A stretch of DNA of 64,000 bases from contig CAJJAW010000005.1 in assembly GCA_905182195.1 (NCBI GenBank), forward strand, positions 434,001 through 498,000, written 5' to 3'. This DNA is from Alphaproteobacteria bacterium UBA4588. GTDB taxonomy: Bacteria; Pseudomonadota; Alphaproteobacteria; Rhodobacterales; Rhodobacteraceae. Positions 8,510 through 17,590 of this stretch are shown piece after piece. Made by a program: the position numbers and the translations under genes. The notes beneath the pieces were generated by a model. That model was not told where the DNA came from. It was given only the letters and a program-made list of their open reading frames with translations, and did not search any database. Position 1 is the stretch's first letter. Each line of letters opens with the position of its first letter.

Positions 8510-9511
8510 TTATAAAGTGGCCAATGCGTCCACCAAGCGGCCTGCACCAATTCGGATTGGATCTACAGTGGGTAGACCCATGCGCGCCTCAACTTCAGCC
8601 AAGTAAGACATTGAGTCTGCATCCGACATATGCTGCGTGTTCACGGATATCCCCACAACCTGGCAGGTTGGGTTACCTACACGAGCCAAGGTTAATGCCA
8701 CATCCCGCAGATCTTCCAATGAGGGTTGTTGATATTCTGGCAAACCACGCATGTGTGAACGAGTAGGTTCATGACCTAAGATCAACGCGTCCGGTTGGCC
8801 GCCGTGTACTAAAGCCATTGTCACGCCCGAATAAGACACATGAAACAGGCTGCCTTGCCCTTCAATATGGTCCCAGTGGTTAATATCGTTGTCTGGTGTT
8901 AAATATTCAACCGACCCCGCCATGAAATCAGCAATCACCGCGTCCAATGGTACGCCGCCACCAGTGATCAAAATACCAGTTTGGCCCGTGGCCCGAAAGG
9001 AGGACTTCAACCCACGCTTACGCATTTCAGCATCCATCGCCATCGCAGTATACATTTTACCAACCGAGCAATCCGTGCCTACGGTTAGGCAGCGCTTGCC
9101 ACTCCGCTTTCTCCCGTTGGCAATTGGGTACTGCACGCTCGGTACACGCACATCATGCAGCGCGCAGCTATTAGCCGTAGCCGCTTCCACCAAATCAGCC
9201 TCATCGCGCAGCAGGTTATGCAGGCCGGAAGCCAGATCATAGCCCATGGACAAAGCATCTTTTAGAACAGCCTTCCATGCGTCCGAAATAATCCCGCCCC
9301 GATTGGCAACCCCTATTACGAGAGTTTTTGCTCCAGCAGCTTTGGCCTCCACGAGAGTCATATCTTGAATGCCAAGATCTGCACCACAACCCACCATCCG
9401 AAATTGCGCAACCGCATTCTCTGGGCGCCAATCTTTAATTCCGATAGCGACTTTAGCAGCTAGCTGGTCTGGCGCATCGCCGAGAAAAAGAAGGTACGGG
9501 GTTTTAATCAT
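8510..9511 (-). CDS. dgcN: DUF1611 family protein, DgcN-type (D-glutamate N-acetyltransferase)
   Basis: A 333-residue DUF1611 protein. It has an N-terminal domain with LFLGD, then a P-loop GTDCSVGK at 145-152, GILITGGGVP, and a C-terminal part with ALVHGGQPDALILGHEP. DUF1611 proteins paired with the epimerase have been reported as DgcN, an acetyltransferase acting on D-glutamate; older annotation calls them NAD-dependent epimerases or P-loop proteins of unknown role. The ATG has a strong AGGAG upstream. It is first in a minus-strand operon (dgcN, dgcA, aminotransferase), and its promoter lies in the AT-rich 285 bp shared with mcl1. Confidence 0.8.
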   Translation of the reverse strand: MIKTPYLLFLGDAPDQLAAKVAIGIKDWRPENAVAQFRMVGCGADLGIQDMTLVEAKAAGAKTLVIGVANRGGIISDAWKAVLKDALSMGYDLASGLHNLLRDEADLVEAATANSCALHDVRVPSVQYPIANGRKRSGKRCLTVGTDCSVGKMYTAMAMDAEMRKRGLKSSFRATGQTGILITGGGVPLDAVIADFMAGSVEYLTPDNDINHWDHIEGQGSLFHVSYSGVTMALVHGGQPDALILGHEPTRSHMRGLPEYQQPSLEDLRDVALTLARVGNPTCQVVGISVNTQHMSDADSMSYLAEVEARMGLPTVDPIRIGAGRLVDALATL

Positions 9512-9727
9512 GGTGCTCTCCTAAGGCTATTAAATATTAAATACGTCAGATTTCATAGAATATCCCCCACTAAAAACCGTACTTTAACATATTAATGGTA
9601 AATAAATTTTAATAATTATAATTTATTCGAATAAAATCCCAAAATTACATAAGTATCAGCAATAGTCATTGGGAATAGGCGCCCGATTCGCAAAATCATT
9701 CCGTACACCATCAAAAACCGAATGGCC

Positions 9728-9756
9728 TTGCAGCCGGCAACGCAAGATAATATTAT
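9728..9756 (+). promoter_or_regulatory. Candidate sigma-70-type promoter of mcl1
   Basis: TTGCAG and TATTAT hexamers are separated by 17 bp, with the -10 element about 40 bp before the mcl1 start codon. The -10 match is good (5 of 6), the -35 match modest (3 of 6). The shared upstream region 9512-9796 is very AT-rich and also carries an AT-only inverted repeat at 9601-9627. Confidence 0.4.
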
Positions 9757-9796
9757 AAACTAAGTCAATCTTGCAATTTCGTTACCGAGGTTTAAT

Positions 9797-10756
9797 ATGT
9801 CATTTCGCTTGCAACCTGCCCCCGTGTCTCGCCCAAACCGTTGTCAATTATTCGGCCCTGGATCTCGTGTAGTATTATTTGAGAAAATGGCGTCCAGTAG
9901 TGCGGACGTAATTAATTTAGACCTTGAAGACAGTGTAGCACCTTCCGACAAAGATGCAGCCCGCAAGAACGTGATTGCAGCCACTCATGACGTGAACTGG
10001 GGCGGTAAAACACTATCCGTACGCATCAATGGCTTAGACACACCCTATTGGTATCGAGATGTGGTTGACCTCTTGGAACACTCCAGCGAGAGGCTGGATC
10101 AAATCATGATCCCCAAAGTTGGATGTGCTGCTGATGTTTATGCAGTTGATGCTTTGGTGACAGCTATTGAAACAGCAAAAGGGCGGACCAAATCCATCGC
10201 CTTTGAAGTGATTGTAGAGAGCGCCGCAGGGATAGCCCATGTGGAAGAAATCGCCAGAAGCTCACCGCGCCTGGTTGCAATGTCACTGGGCGCCGCAGAT
10301 TTTGCAGCCAGCATGGGTATGCAGACAACGGGCATTGGCGGCACGCAAGATAACTACTACATGCTGCAAGGCGACGTTAAGCATTGGTCAGATCCCTGGC
10401 ACTGGGCCCAAGCGGCAATTGTGGCGGCCTGCCGTACCCACGGAATTTTACCAGTCGATGGTCCATTTGGCGACTTCAGTGATGACGCTGGATTTCGCGC
10501 CCAAGCCTACCGGTCAGCAACATTGGGTATGGTCGGAAAATGGGCCATTCATCCAAGGCAAATTGCTCTATCGAATGAAGTTTTCACTCCCTCAGAGGCT
10601 GCCGTAGTTGAAGCCCGCGAGATACTTGAGGCGATGAGAGAGGCCAAAGAGAGCGGCGAGGGCGCCACCGTATACAAAGGGCGGTTGGTTGATATTGCGT
10701 CAATTAAGCAAGCCGAAGTTGTGGTCCGACAATTCGAGATAATCAACGGTACGTGA
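9797..10756 (+). CDS. mcl1: L-malyl-CoA / beta-methylmalyl-CoA lyase
   Basis: Reversible aldol lyase of the HpcH/HpaI-CitE family. It cleaves beta-methylmalyl-CoA to glyoxylate and propionyl-CoA and L-malyl-CoA to glyoxylate and acetyl-CoA, key steps of the ethylmalonyl-CoA pathway. The 319-residue sequence closely follows the Rhodobacter Mcl1 sequence as I know it, from MSFRLQPAPVSRPNRCQLFG through the metal and acyl-CoA segments INLDLEDSVAP, VRINGLDTP, EVIVESAAGI and LGAADFAASMGMQTTG to KWAIHPRQIALSNEVFTPS. A GAGG sits six bases before the ATG. Its presence implies acetyl-CoA assimilation without the glyoxylate shunt, though the other pathway genes lie outside this window. Confidence 0.95.
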   Translation: MSFRLQPAPVSRPNRCQLFGPGSRVVLFEKMASSSADVINLDLEDSVAPSDKDAARKNVIAATHDVNWGGKTLSVRINGLDTPYWYRDVVDLLEHSSERLDQIMIPKVGCAADVYAVDALVTAIETAKGRTKSIAFEVIVESAAGIAHVEEIARSSPRLVAMSLGAADFAASMGMQTTGIGGTQDNYYMLQGDVKHWSDPWHWAQAAIVAACRTHGILPVDGPFGDFSDDAGFRAQAYRSATLGMVGKWAIHPRQIALSNEVFTPSEAAVVEAREILEAMREAKESGEGATVYKGRLVDIASIKQAEVVVRQFEIINGT

Positions 10757-10760
10757 AAAC

Positions 10761-10778
10761 TAAGACTAGTAAGTCTTA
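10761..10778 (+). terminator. Small hairpin after mcl1
   Basis: A perfect 7-bp stem (TAAGACT/AGTCTTA) with a four-base loop begins five bases after the mcl1 stop. Only a short AAATTT follows, so it is a weak candidate terminator. The stem is AT-rich. Confidence 0.35.
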
Positions 10779-10860
10779 AATTTCCAATCACAAGCAGTTC
10801 AGTTGCACTTTAATCAAGCTAGCGTCATATAGGTTAAAAGACTTTATCTTGAGGCCACCA

Positions 10861-11823
10861 ATGACCAACTATCTTGAATTTGAACGCCCACTGGCAGAGA
10901 TTGAAGGCAAGGCTGAAGAGCTTCGCGCAATGGGCCGTGACAATGAAGATATGGATGTTGCCTCAGAGGCAAAAGCTCTCGACAAAAAAGCTAGTGACAT
11001 GCTCGGTGAGCTTTATGCGAAGCTAACACCTTGGCGAAAATGCCAGGTGGCCCGCCATCCGGATCGGCCACACTGCAAAGACTATATTAAAGAGTTGTTT
11101 CAGGAATATACCCCTCTTGCTGGTGATCGAAATTTTGCCGATGACCATTCTATCATGGGTGGCTTAGCGCGTTTGGATGACAGGCCAGTTATGGTGATTG
11201 GGCATGAAAAAGGCAGCGATACCAAGTCTCGTATCGCACGCAACTTTGGCATGGCCCGCCCAGAAGGATATCGAAAAGCCATTCGGCTAATGGATCTCGC
11301 CAATCGGTTCGGCCTGCCGGTTATCTCCTTGGTAGACACCCCCGGCGCCTATCCAGGCAAAGGCGCGGAAGAGCGCGGCCAATCAGAAGCAATTGCGCGT
11401 TCAACCGAAAAATGTCTCCAAATTACAGTTCCTTTGATTTCAGTAATCATCGGTGAGGGTGGCTCCGGAGGTGCGGTGGCCTTTGCAACAGCTAATCGAT
11501 TGGTGATGCTGGAACATTCCATCTATTCGGTGATTAGCCCAGAGGGCTGTGCTTCAATCCTGTGGAAAGATGCTGAGAAAATGCGTGAGGCTGCTGACGC
11601 TTTGCGTCTCACAGCCCAGGATCTTAAAAAATTGGGTATTTGTGATCAAATCATCCCAGAACCGAAAGGCGGAGCACATCGTGATGGCAAAGCCACAATG
11701 CAAGTGGTGGGAGCTACATTAGTAAAGTTACTTGATGAATTGGGCAAGAAAAACCCAGATGGTTTGATGAAAGATCGCAGACAAAAATTCCTCGACATCG
11801 GGACCAAAGGTCTCACCAGTTAA
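10861..11823 (+). CDS. accA: Acetyl-CoA carboxylase carboxyltransferase subunit alpha
   Basis: Alpha subunit of the carboxyltransferase that moves CO2 from carboxybiotin to acetyl-CoA, the committed step of fatty acid synthesis in the cytoplasm. It has 320 residues from [15 protein letters not shown]. Family marks are [42 protein letters not shown] and the oxyanion-hole glycine run [15 protein letters not shown] lies six bases before this ATG; an in-frame ATG four codons upstream is less well placed. The other subunits are not in the window. It stands alone 104 bp after mcl1. Confidence 0.97.
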   Translation: MTNYLEFERPLAEIEGKAEELRAMGRDNEDMDVASEAKALDKKASDMLGELYAKLTPWRKCQVARHPDRPHCKDYIKELFQEYTPLAGDRNFADDHSIMGGLARLDDRPVMVIGHEKGSDTKSRIARNFGMARPEGYRKAIRLMDLANRFGLPVISLVDTPGAYPGKGAEERGQSEAIARSTEKCLQITVPLISVIIGEGGSGGAVAFATANRLVMLEHSIYSVISPEGCASILWKDAEKMREAADALRLTAQDLKKLGICDQIIPEPKGGAHRDGKATMQVVGATLVKLLDELGKKNPDGLMKDRRQKFLDIGTKGLTS

Positions 11824-11855
11824 CCCAAGCCTACCAAATGGCTTTGTCGGCCCGT

Positions 11856-11892
11856 GACTTCCAGCCCCGATCATAGGCCTGGAGGTCTATTT
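11856..11892 (+). terminator. Candidate terminator after accA
   Basis: Nine-base arms (11856-11864 and 11879-11887, one G-T pair) enclose a 14-base loop and are followed by TATTT. The location, 33 bp after the accA stop and before the convergent acyltransferase gene, suits a terminator, but the loop is large and the T-run poor. Confidence 0.4.
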
Positions 11893-12003
11893 ACGCATCT
11901 TGCCCCATATTCGCGGTTTGCGGACACAAAATATTGCCCATACCGTGCGATACAAGCGGCCACAGCCTCATCCAAAGGCCTTAGCCGAATAATAACCCGG
12001 GTT

Positions 12004-12732
12004 TCATTCGTAAAAACCCACCTCAGCCATCAACTCGCGCGATCGCACTTCGACGGCCTGCTCCATCAGCGCCATAAATTCTGACACAGGCCTATTCTTG
12101 GAAATAGGTTCCATAAACTCGACAGTGGCGGTACCAGGTTTGCGCATCACACTGCGCTTTGGCCAAAAAAGTCCGGTATTTAATGCAACTGGCACACACT
12201 CTTGTTGCAATTCGCGATATAAAACACCAGTTCCCATTTTATAGACTTTCTTTGTGCCGGGAGCCACACGGGTACCTTGAGGGTAAATCACCAATTGCCC
12301 AGGTGCAACTCTGCCAGACGCCACATCCGTAACCATCTTACGGATGGCCGCGGCCCCTTTGCCGCGATTGACCGGGACACACCCTAATCGATAAGCATAT
12401 TGGCCCAGTATTGGAGTGAATAAAAGTTGCCGCTTCATGATAAATTTCGGGTTTGGGAGACAATTAAAAATCACAATAATATCAAAAAATGATTGGTGTT
12501 TGGCGGCGATCAGAACCTCATTTTTCGGAAGAGAACCACGCACTTCGACCTTAAGCCCAATCATCCAGCGCGCGCTCCAAACCACCCACCAACAATAGAG
12601 ATGCGCTGCGATAGATGCGCCTTTTTGACTAATAATCATTGGAATCAGAAAAATGATCGCAACAACAACCATAGCAACATACATTTGAATATTAAAAAGC
12701 AAAGAGCAGACCCATTGCAGCGCGTTTTTCAT
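12004..12732 (-). CDS. plsC: 1-acyl-sn-glycerol-3-phosphate acyltransferase (PlsC family)
   Basis: Membrane acyltransferase that converts lysophosphatidic acid to phosphatidic acid in phospholipid synthesis. The 242-residue protein has an N-terminal hydrophobic segment (about 15-35), the HX4D motif as HQSFFD at 79-84, VNRGKG near 121-126, and YPQGTR at 150-155 in place of the common FPEGTR. An AAGGA precedes the ATG. The substitution of Gln for Glu in that motif is frequent in this family's alphaproteobacterial members as I recall, so I do not read it as loss of function. A lyso-ornithine-lipid acyltransferase role cannot be ruled out. Confidence 0.85.
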   Translation of the reverse strand: MKNALQWVCSLLFNIQMYVAMVVVAIIFLIPMIISQKGASIAAHLYCWWVVWSARWMIGLKVEVRGSLPKNEVLIAAKHQSFFDIIVIFNCLPNPKFIMKRQLLFTPILGQYAYRLGCVPVNRGKGAAAIRKMVTDVASGRVAPGQLVIYPQGTRVAPGTKKVYKMGTGVLYRELQQECVPVALNTGLFWPKRSVMRKPGTATVEFMEPISKNRPVSEFMALMEQAVEVRSRELMAEVGFYE

Positions 12733-12981
12733 CGCAGTTCCTTAAAAGCCTTACGCAGTGGGCATCCCCAAATCAAACGCGGTATTATAAATTACTGTAG
12801 GCCCAGTCGTTCATTTAAACCAGTTTATTTTTTATGGCTTTATCAGTGTGGATATATATAACGGAACACGTTTATTGACCTATCAAAATTTTTGGTAATC
12901 TTCGCACTTTCAGTGCTGCGGTTAAGGCGCTAGGTTACTTTTTAATTAGAGACTAACACTAGTAATAGATTCGAGGCGTCT

Positions 12982-13611
12982 ATGCGGTTACTATGCCCAA
13001 AATGCGATGCGGAATATGAAGTTGCTGATGGCGTCATTCCAAATGCGGGACGTGATGTCCAATGTTCCAGTTGTGACACAATTTGGTTTGTAGAAATTAA
13101 GCCTGCCCCACTCAAAAGCAGTGGAATTGATCCAGAAGTGATCAGCATTTTACAGCAAGAAGCCCAGCGTGAATTGGCGGCTCGAAATGTAGAAACATCT
13201 AGCACTTCTAGACTATCAGCTACGGCGAATCCTGCAGAGACCACAGAACCTTTAGCTGGGATACAAACTACAACTAACGCTAAAAACCCTCCATCCCGTC
13301 GCAACCACCTGCCGCCTATTGAGGATGTGGACACAAAACCGACCAAAACTGCGCCCATGGCGGAGATAAGCCCTACTTCAGAACCAGAGGATGATGTGCC
13401 ACCACTCAACAACCGGCAACTTGGCATCCTCGTCGCACTCACATTACTAGGATCGCTCGCAGCCCTCTACGTTTTTGCACCAAAAATCACAGAGGCTTTC
13501 CCTGCCTACACCGATTGGGTTAACTTTTATATTTTATGGGTTGATGACATACGCCAATGGCTGCAAAGTGGCTTGTCTAGAATTTTAGAATATCGAAAAA
13601 GCTTCGGTTAA
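12982..13611 (+). CDS. Zinc-ribbon (MJ0042-type) membrane protein
   Basis: A 209-residue protein with an N-terminal zinc ribbon formed by Cys5, Cys8, Cys28 and Cys31 (CPKCDAEYE and VQCSSCDTIWF), a long low-complexity acidic and proline/threonine-rich linker (about 40-145), one transmembrane helix near 147-166 and a C-terminal segment of about 40 residues. This architecture is seen in a family of alphaproteobacterial proteins carrying the MJ0042 finger-like domain. The function is unknown; a role linking a cytoplasmic ribbon to the envelope is inference. A GAGG precedes the start. It converges with a small minus-strand gene, the two overlapping by about 35 bp at their ends. Confidence 0.8.
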   Translation: MRLLCPKCDAEYEVADGVIPNAGRDVQCSSCDTIWFVEIKPAPLKSSGIDPEVISILQQEAQRELAARNVETSSTSRLSATANPAETTEPLAGIQTTTNAKNPPSRRNHLPPIEDVDTKPTKTAPMAEISPTSEPEDDVPPLNNRQLGILVALTLLGSLAALYVFAPKITEAFPAYTDWVNFYILWVDDIRQWLQSGLSRILEYRKSFG

Positions 13612-13819
13612 ACTCAAAACGGTCCAGCAATTTCTGCAGAGATTGGTGCTCTTCTTCTGTGCGGTCAAGCGCGCCGGAGCGGCGGCCAATTTCGCCCATC
13701 AACCCTTGCGAGCGCAATCGAAGCTCCTCTTGCGGCACCATCTGTTTCCCAGCACCCAAACGCCTGCGTAAGTCAGCGAAAGGGCAACCTTTGTGCTGCG
13801 CGGTAGTGGTGTTGGCCAT
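13577..13819 (-). CDS. Hypothetical 80-residue charged protein downstream of lysA
   Basis: I do not recognise this protein. It starts MANTTTAQHKGCPFADLRRR and is rich in Arg, Glu and Leu; the segment SGALDRTEEEHQSLQKLLDR looks helical. It begins 24 bp after the lysA stop on the same strand with a GGTGG five bases before the ATG, so co-transcription with lysA is likely. A GTG nine bases upstream is an alternative start. Its 3' end overlaps the 3' end of the zinc-ribbon gene on the other strand by 35 bp, which weakens the case. Coding status is probable, not certain. Confidence 0.5.
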   Translation of the reverse strand: MANTTTAQHKGCPFADLRRRLGAGKQMVPQEELRLRSQGLMGEIGRRSGALDRTEEEHQSLQKLLDRFEFNRSFFDILKF

Positions 13820-13843
13820 AAAAGCCACCGTGAGGTAGCGCGG

Positions 13844-15109
13844 TTATTGCCACTCAGGAATTATATCTCTATTAATGATATCTTCCAAACTTGGTCGTGC
13901 GCGGATAACCGCAAACTGATCACCATGCACCATAACCTCGGGCACCAAGGGGCGAGAATTATATTCACTGGCCATAACGGCGCCATAAGCCCCAGCACTT
14001 CGGAATGCTATCAAATCACCAGCTTGCATCTCCGGCAGGGCTCGGCCTTTAGCAAAGGTGTCGCCGCTTTCGCAAACTGGGCCCACCACATCATAAGGTT
14101 GGTAGTCCGCACCAGCGGCAGGTTCCACAATCGGCACAATCTCATGATGTGCGCCATACATAGCGGGACGTATCAAGTCATTCATTGCACCATCAACAAT
14201 CAAAAACTCTCGATCCTCACCTTCTTTCACATAAATAACTTCACTGACCAAAAGGCCTGCATTTCCAGTAATAAATCGTCCTGGTTCGATTTCAATCTCA
14301 CATCCCAAATGGCCAACTTTCTCACGGATCAAGGCTCCATAGTCCGCTGGGCTTGGTGGGTATCCATTGTTTTTTTCATAAGGAATACCAAGTCCACCCC
14401 CAAGATCCAACCGCATGATCTCATGACCATCAGCACGCAGAATCTCGGCCAACTTCGCCACTTTTTCATAGGCTAAGGCGAAAGGCTCAAGCTCGGTCAA
14501 CTGCGACCCAATATGCACATCAATGCCAACAATTTTGAGCCCAGGCAGACCAGCGGCTAGGGCATAGACCTCTCGGGCACGCGAAATGGGAATCCCAAAT
14601 TTATCTTCTTTCTTACCGGTTGAGATTTTCGCATGGGTTTTGGCATCCACATCGGGGTTAATCCGAATTGTAATGGGCGCAATCTGTTCCAGTTCTACGG
14701 CTAGCTGTGACAGCAGTCGCATTTCCGGCTCACTTTCGACATTGAACTGACGAATGCCGCCCCTCATAACCATTTCCATTTCCGACCTGGTTTTACCCAC
14801 GCCCGAAAAGACGATTCTCTCGGCAGGAATACCTGCAGCCCTTGCGCGCGCATATTCACCACCTGACACCACATCCATTCCGGCGCCTGCGTCACCCAAA
14901 AGCTTAAGAATTGCCTGATTTGATGCGGCTTTCATAGCGTAACAAATCAGGTGATCCATACCCTGCAGCGCATCGTCCAACAACTTAAAATGGCGCAATA
15001 AGCTTGCCGAGGAATAGACATAGAATGGTGTGCCAACAGCTGTCGCAATTTGGGAGAGTGCGACGTCCTCTGCATGTAAAGCGCCATCATTATATAAAAA
15101 ATAATCCAT
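13844..15109 (-). CDS. lysA: Diaminopimelate decarboxylase
   Basis: PLP enzyme that decarboxylates meso-diaminopimelate to L-lysine, the last step of lysine synthesis. It has 421 residues from MDYFLYNDGALHAEDVALSQ. Fold-III marks are YAMKAASNQAIL with the PLP lysine near 61, VSGGEYARARAAG, a glycine-rich DLGGGLGIPYEK and the C-terminal VCESGDTFAKGR with its catalytic cysteine. A GAGG lies eight bases before this ATG; an in-frame ATG 19 codons upstream would add a non-conserved extension. The order argH, small lipoprotein, DUF2834, lysA on one strand is a common alphaproteobacterial arrangement. Confidence 0.96.
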   Translation of the reverse strand: MDYFLYNDGALHAEDVALSQIATAVGTPFYVYSSASLLRHFKLLDDALQGMDHLICYAMKAASNQAILKLLGDAGAGMDVVSGGEYARARAAGIPAERIVFSGVGKTRSEMEMVMRGGIRQFNVESEPEMRLLSQLAVELEQIAPITIRINPDVDAKTHAKISTGKKEDKFGIPISRAREVYALAAGLPGLKIVGIDVHIGSQLTELEPFALAYEKVAKLAEILRADGHEIMRLDLGGGLGIPYEKNNGYPPSPADYGALIREKVGHLGCEIEIEPGRFITGNAGLLVSEVIYVKEGEDREFLIVDGAMNDLIRPAMYGAHHEIVPIVEPAAGADYQPYDVVGPVCESGDTFAKGRALPEMQAGDLIAFRSAGAYGAVMASEYNSRPLVPEVMVHGDQFAVIRARPSLEDIINRDIIPEWQ

Positions 15110-15182
15110 GCCAAATGCCTCGCTGGTCCTGCTAGCGCATATCACGTCAAAAAAATCAGACAACACCTTTGCCTAACTAATC

Positions 15183-15509
15183 TCAAAAAGACAGAGAAGG
15201 CCTACGTTTAACCTGACTTCTCAGATATAGGTATAATGGTAGGCCACAGCTCACTCCAATTCCGAAAGTCGCGACAATAGCAATAAAATGAATGTATTTT
15301 TGGTTTTGAAACACCTCGTGTAGAATCCAGATGGTGAGTGCTGCTGCTGCAATGGTGAGATCCCAAACCAAGCCACTGCTGGCGGCATTGCTATGCCAAG
15401 CCTCAACCATAAGCCCTAAGTTTACTCCTTCAGCCTTAAACCAAGTAATAAAATAATACATGGGGTGCACTGCCCCCCAAACCGCTAAAAACAAATAGAT
15501 CATTCGCAT
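15183..15509 (-). CDS. DUF2834 domain membrane protein
   Basis: A 108-residue integral membrane protein with about three hydrophobic helices. The family core is visible in FLAVWGAVHPMYYFITWF, GLVWDLTIAAAALTIWIL and the C-terminal FGIGVSCGLPLYLYLR. DUF2834 proteins have no assigned function. AAGGAG sits seven bases before the ATG. It lies between a tiny lipoprotein gene and lysA in the arginine/lysine biosynthesis block. A role in amino acid synthesis cannot be inferred from position alone. Confidence 0.85.
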   Translation of the reverse strand: MRMIYLFLAVWGAVHPMYYFITWFKAEGVNLGLMVEAWHSNAASSGLVWDLTIAAAALTIWILHEVFQNQKYIHFIAIVATFGIGVSCGLPLYLYLRSQVKRRPSLSF

Positions 15510-15520
15510 CCATATTCTCC

Positions 15521-15634
15521 TTAGTTGGTGTTTAAGTCTCCACGCACATCAATCAATGACAAGGGTTTTTCCGGTATGCCATCAGAACCACATGCGCAAA
15601 TAATTACAAAAGCCAAAAAATTAATATATTTCAT
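15521..15634 (-). CDS. Small lipoprotein (LptM/YifL-like) between argH and lysA
   Basis: A 37-residue lipoprotein precursor. Its N-terminus is [19 protein letters not shown]: a short basic start, a hydrophobic run and a lipobox-like ICAC with the acylated cysteine followed by Gly-Ser-Asp, then IPEKPLS. The ATG overlaps the argH stop as ATGA, with GGAGG about ten bases upstream inside argH, so translation is coupled. Tiny lipoproteins occur next to lysA or argH in many proteobacteria; in E. coli the analogous LptM (YifL) helps mature the LPS translocon LptD. The CG-x2-G pattern is reminiscent of that family, but orthology is inference. Too short for most gene callers. Confidence 0.72.
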   Translation of the reverse strand: MKYINFLAFVIICACGSDGIPEKPLSLIDVRGDLNTN

Positions 15635-17019
15635 TCCAAAGCCGCCTCCCACCGCGCTATTTGAGCCCGCACCTGCGCAGGAGCGGTGCCACCATAGGAC
15701 ATACGCGAGGCTACAGAGTTTTCCACCCCCAACACCTCAAAAACCTCAGCATTAATGTGTACATGTACCGATTTCATTTGTATCAGACTCAAGTCTGGCA
15801 AATCACAGCCCTGGGCCTCAGCCATTGCAACTAAGCTGCCAGTGATATGGTGCGCATCACGGAACGGCATGCCAAGTGCACGCACCAACCAATCTGCCAA
15901 ATCGGTGGCCGTTGAAAATCCAGATGCAGCAGAAACTTTCAAACTATCGCGGTTCGCAGTCATGTCGCTAACCATCCCAGTCATAGCAGCCAAAGCCAGC
16001 ATTAGATTGTCGGCGGCATCAAAGACCTGTTCTTTATCTTCTTGCATGTCTTTTGAATAGGTCAGTGGCAGACCCTTCATCACTATCATGAGAGCAACAT
16101 TGGCCCCAAAAATTCGCCCAATTTTAGCACGGATCAACTCCGCCGCATCAGGGTTTTTCTTTTGTGGCATGATCGAAGATCCGGTTGAAAACCTATCCGA
16201 TAAAGTGACAAACCGAAACTGTGCTGAAGACCAAATTACGAGTTCTTCTGCAAAGCGGCTGAGGTGCATGGCGCAAATGCTCGCACAACTCAGATACTCA
16301 AGCGCAAAATCGCGGTCAGACACTGCATCTAGTGAATTGGCTGCAGGCCGATCAAAGCCCAAGGCTTTGGTGGTCATATCACGGTCAATCGGAAACGAAG
16401 TTCCCGCCAAGGCTGCTGCGCCCAATGGGCTTTCATTCATACGTCGCCGTGCGTCTTCAAATCGGGATTTATCCCGTGCCAGCATTTCCACATAGGCCAT
16501 CATGTGATGGCCCCAGGTCACAGGCTGCGCAGTTTGCAGATGTGTGAAGCCAGGCATAACCCAATCTGCGCCAGCTTTGGCTTGCTGTAAAAACGCAGAC
16601 ATCAATGCCTCTAGGCCTAAAATAGCAGAGTCGGTTTGGTCACGGACCCAAAGGCGAAAATCAGTTGCCACCTGGTCATTGCGGCTACGCCCAGTGTGCA
16701 AACGTCCGGCAGGTTCACCAATCACTTCTTTCAGACGCGCTTCCACATTCATGTGAATATCTTCCAGTTCAACCCTAAACGGGAAAGTGCCTGCTTCAAT
16801 TTCTGACAGTACAGTGAGAAGCCCTTCCCGAATGGCTGCGCTATCGCTATCAGTAATGATACCGGCTGCACCCAACATGGCGGCGTGGGCGAGGCTGCCA
16901 TGGATATCCTGGGTCGCCATGCGTTGGTCAAACCCAATCGAGGCATTGATTGCCTCCATGATTGCGTCTGGTCCCGCAGCAAAGCGTCCACCCCACATTT
17001 GATTTTGGGTTTTTGTCAT
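15631..17019 (-). CDS. argH: Argininosuccinate lyase
   Basis: Splits argininosuccinate into arginine and fumarate in the last step of arginine synthesis. It has 462 residues. The fumarase/aspartase superfamily signature [12 protein letters not shown] is intact, with [27 protein letters not shown] and [11 protein letters not shown] upstream of it. The N-terminus [18 protein letters not shown] is typical for alphaproteobacteria. It is the first gene of a minus-strand run that continues into the small lipoprotein through an ATGA overlap. A thioredoxin-like gene diverges from it with only about 25 bp between start codons. Confidence 0.97.
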   Translation of the reverse strand: MTKTQNQMWGGRFAAGPDAIMEAINASIGFDQRMATQDIHGSLAHAAMLGAAGIITDSDSAAIREGLLTVLSEIEAGTFPFRVELEDIHMNVEARLKEVIGEPAGRLHTGRSRNDQVATDFRLWVRDQTDSAILGLEALMSAFLQQAKAGADWVMPGFTHLQTAQPVTWGHHMMAYVEMLARDKSRFEDARRRMNESPLGAAALAGTSFPIDRDMTTKALGFDRPAANSLDAVSDRDFALEYLSCASICAMHLSRFAEELVIWSSAQFRFVTLSDRFSTGSSIMPQKKNPDAAELIRAKIGRIFGANVALMIVMKGLPLTYSKDMQEDKEQVFDAADNLMLALAAMTGMVSDMTANRDSLKVSAASGFSTATDLADWLVRALGMPFRDAHHITGSLVAMAEAQGCDLPDLSLIQMKSVHVHINAEVFEVLGVENSVASRMSYGGTAPAQVRAQIARWEAALE

Positions 17020-17044
17020 GACTGAAGCCTTTGGGAGTTTTAAA

Positions 17045-17590
17045 ATGCGCTACTTACTTGCTACTATTCTATACACGGCCCTGGCAGCCACTGCAAACGC
17101 AGACGTCTATACGCTAGAAGCTTTACGCGGAGGCGATATGCGCAAACTTCAATTTCATAGTGAACCCAAGCCAACAACAGAGATAGCCTTCATACGTGCT
17201 GATGGCTCCATCGGTCGCCTATCCGACTATCATGGTAAAGTCGTCATACTCAATTTTTGGGCCACATGGTGCGCGCCATGCCGCAAAGAAATGCCAGAGC
17301 TTTCGGCCCTACAATCCACATTAGGTGGCAATAATTTTGCCGTACTAACAATAGCTACCGGCCCTAACTCACCTGATAAAATCGCAGCATTTTTCAATGA
17401 AATTAGAATAGATAATCTGCCATCCCACCGAGATCCAAGGCAGACTTTAGCGCGTGAGATGGGAATTTTAGGGTTGCCAGCTACCCTTTTGCTCGATCGT
17501 AGCGGTCAAGAGATAGCTCGCTTGTTGGGAGCTGCAAACTGGCACAGCGACAGCGCATTATCCATAATACAGGCCCTCATCGAGCCATAG
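17045..17590 (+). CDS. TlpA-like periplasmic thiol:disulfide reductase
   Basis: Secreted thioredoxin-fold protein of 181 residues. It starts [20 protein letters not shown], a clear signal peptide, and has [18 protein letters not shown] with the CxxC pair near 76 and 79, then GLPATLLLD carrying the cis-proline. TlpA/ResA-type proteins reduce disulfides in the periplasm, for example during cytochrome c or cytochrome oxidase copper-site assembly. A GGGAG lies seven bases before the chosen ATG; an ATG nine codons upstream overlaps the argH start. Its 3' end overlaps tag on the opposite strand by 14 bp. Confidence 0.88.
   Translation: MRYLLATILYTALAATANADVYTLEALRGGDMRKLQFHSEPKPTTEIAFIRADGSIGRLSDYHGKVVILNFWATWCAPCRKEMPELSALQSTLGGNNFAVLTIATGPNSPDKIAAFFNEIRIDNLPSHRDPRQTLAREMGILGLPATLLLDRSGQEIARLLGAANWHSDSALSIIQALIEP

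Noticed and set aside
12903-12915. GCACT-TTC-AGTGC palindrome upstream of the zinc-ribbon gene
   Set aside because: Only 5-bp arms with a three-base loop; common by chance and not positioned as an operator or terminator.
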